Notes under the pieces: model-generated
Told to the model about the DNA's origin: nothing
The model's database searches: none
The model's input: the letters and a program-made list of their open reading frames with translations, nothing else
Position numbers and translations under genes: made by a program
Shown here: piece after piece, positions 61,226 to 64,000 of the stretch
Layout of the letters: each line of letters opens with the position of its first letter
Position numbering within the stretch: position 1 is the first letter of the stretch
Assembly (NCBI GenBank): GCA_025266875.1
Contig: JALLLT010000037.1
Location: 1-64,000 of the forward strand
Length of the DNA: 64,000 bases
Source: Fennellomyces sp. T-0311
Lineage: Eukaryota > Mucoromycota > Mucoromycetes > Mucorales > Lichtheimiaceae
Reading direction: 5' to 3'

Positions 61226-61405
61226 CTTTAATGAGGACTAACAGTCTACTCGAAGATGAAGTTGGTGAAGAGTCACTCCGCTCGGTAGCATTATTGTCAC
61301 CATGTTTGCTGCAGCTGAAAACCGGCACTTCATTCAACCGAAGTTTTGACGTGTGACGAAAAATGAGATGGACATCAGTTGTTTATTTATCTCTTGCTCT
61401 TGACC

Positions 61406-63125
<1,720 letters not shown>

Positions 63126-63217
63126 AAATCATTATAGATATATATTGGTAGAATGATGATGTCGATGAATAAAAGTAAAGGAAGGGGGAATATATCAAAA
63201 TTGATAATGAAAAGATG

Positions 63218-64000
63218 CTAAGTGAAAAGAACCATGGGAAGTACTGCTTCTCGTACAGCTGACCCCAGCATGTTCTCATTCTTTAAATAATCAGTAGGGA
63301 ACATCACGAGGTGTCCACGAACATTGGAAAGTGTTTGCTCAATTTCCTGACTTGAAAGGCTGCGGTCTGCAACATGTGAGTGCGGTATTCTAGTAGGATC
63401 TGGAACAAATTGTCGATGCTGTTCAAATGTGTGCACTGTATCATCAGGCACACAGTGGAAAATTTTCCGATAGATCTTGGTGTTCGAATCTGCCGTTTTA
63501 CGCCAAAGATTGTGATAGCAGTGATCTTTAATAGGATCAAGTGCTGCTGCTGCTTGCAATGCTTCCTCTTGCTTAAGATCTGGGCGTTTGGACCGTCGAA
63601 CAGAATCGAGAACTTGATCAGGGCGGTGGGATTCAATGTCTCTAATAACTTCCTCGCTTGATCGAGGGCCAAATGCTTCTGACGGGCGGCGGGTCCATGC
63701 CTGGCTGTTTGAGGGTCGCTCACTTGGACCACGGACGCCCGTGTCTGAGTTCATTAGGCTGGTCCAATCTGAGAAATCAAGCAGACCAAGGTGTTCTTTC
63801 CATAGCTGCATCCGCAATGAATGCGCAAATTTTGCAGCTTTGTACTATGTAGAAAATGAGTTTTCATTATATAGAAAGGTTCATATTCTACTTACCTCCT
63901 TGCCATCCATATAAGACGGAATCATCTCAGTATCCTCAATCAGCATAGCTACCTCAGAGTCTCGGTTACCAAGCATAGAGCTATAGAGTGACGTTTAACA
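63218..64000 (-). CDS. Phospholipase D, C-terminal part (runs off the right edge)
   Basis: Minus-strand gene whose upstream exons lie beyond position 64000. The exon entering from the right (acceptor near 63981) reads [19 protein letters not shown], the block following the second HKD motif in PLD1-type phospholipase D. The next exon, from about 63830, reads [20 protein letters not shown], then [24 protein letters not shown] and [22 protein letters not shown], ending [10 protein letters not shown] at 63218. This is the C-terminal tail of fungal PLD (Spo14-like), which hydrolyses phosphatidylcholine to phosphatidic acid. It converges on kynurenine monooxygenase with 92 bp between stop codons. 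The HKD motifs themselves are outside the window. Confidence 0.88.

Overview
The window looks like a chromosomal segment of a filamentous fungus, most likely an early-diverging one (Mucoromycota is my best guess). The genes are eukaryotic: most are split by short GT-AG introns of about 40-100 nt, and intergenic DNA is AT-rich. The set includes a class IV chitin synthase, hamartin (TSC1), DNAJC11, MEA1, TRAX and kynurenine 3-monooxygenase. The phylum is inferred from gene content and was not tested by any search.

Layout. 1-6.3 kb is a transposon graveyard: the 3' part of a Plavaka-like DNA transposase, a 5'-truncated Ty3/gypsy chromovirus with one complete LTR, a GC-rich hairpin island, and a decayed MULE/FAR1-type transposase. 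6.3-11.8 kb holds a decayed tRNA-Thr-like sequence, an F-box gene, and AT-rich DNA. 11.8-18.4 kb holds a divergent pair, WDR70 (-) and the pre-rRNA processing gene IPI1/TEX10 (+), followed by a sulfotransferase-like pseudogene. 18.4-22.4 kb is repeat-rich and includes a 157-bp pogo/Fot1-type MITE with TA target duplication and two related short repeats. 22.4-24.5 kb holds a second divergent pair, TRAX (-) and nicotinamidase (+). 26.3-29.6 kb is TSC1 (-). 31.4-33 kb holds a second sulfotransferase-like pseudogene and the second copy of a diverged repeat also seen near 24.7 kb. 33.3-44.6 kb is gene-dense: class IV chitin synthase, DNAJC11, MEA1 and a low-complexity unknown (all -), then MCMBP (+). 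44.7-54.5 kb holds an ARM/BTB protein, WDR48, a small secreted cysteine-rich protein (all +) and a Sec2-type Rab GEF (-). After a 3.6-kb gene-poor gap, 58-64 kb holds an EF-hand mitochondrial carrier (+), ARPC1 (-), kynurenine 3-monooxygenase (+) and the 3' end of phospholipase D (-, running off the window).

The genes are mostly unrelated housekeeping functions and I see no operon-like pathway cluster. Three loose themes recur. Cell surface, secretion and actin are represented by chitin synthase, the Sec2 GEF, ARPC1 and phospholipase D. Nucleus, ubiquitin and replication are represented by WDR70, WDR48, MCMBP, IPI1 and the F-box protein. NAD metabolism is represented by nicotinamidase and kynurenine monooxygenase, about 37 kb apart. 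Several neighbours share very short divergent promoters: 116 bp between the WDR70 and IPI1 start codons, 92 bp for TRAX/nicotinamidase, 198 bp for the low-complexity gene/MCMBP, and 180 bp for ARPC1/KMO. Exon boundaries were read by eye from splice signals and protein family conservation, so individual junctions can be off by a few bases.
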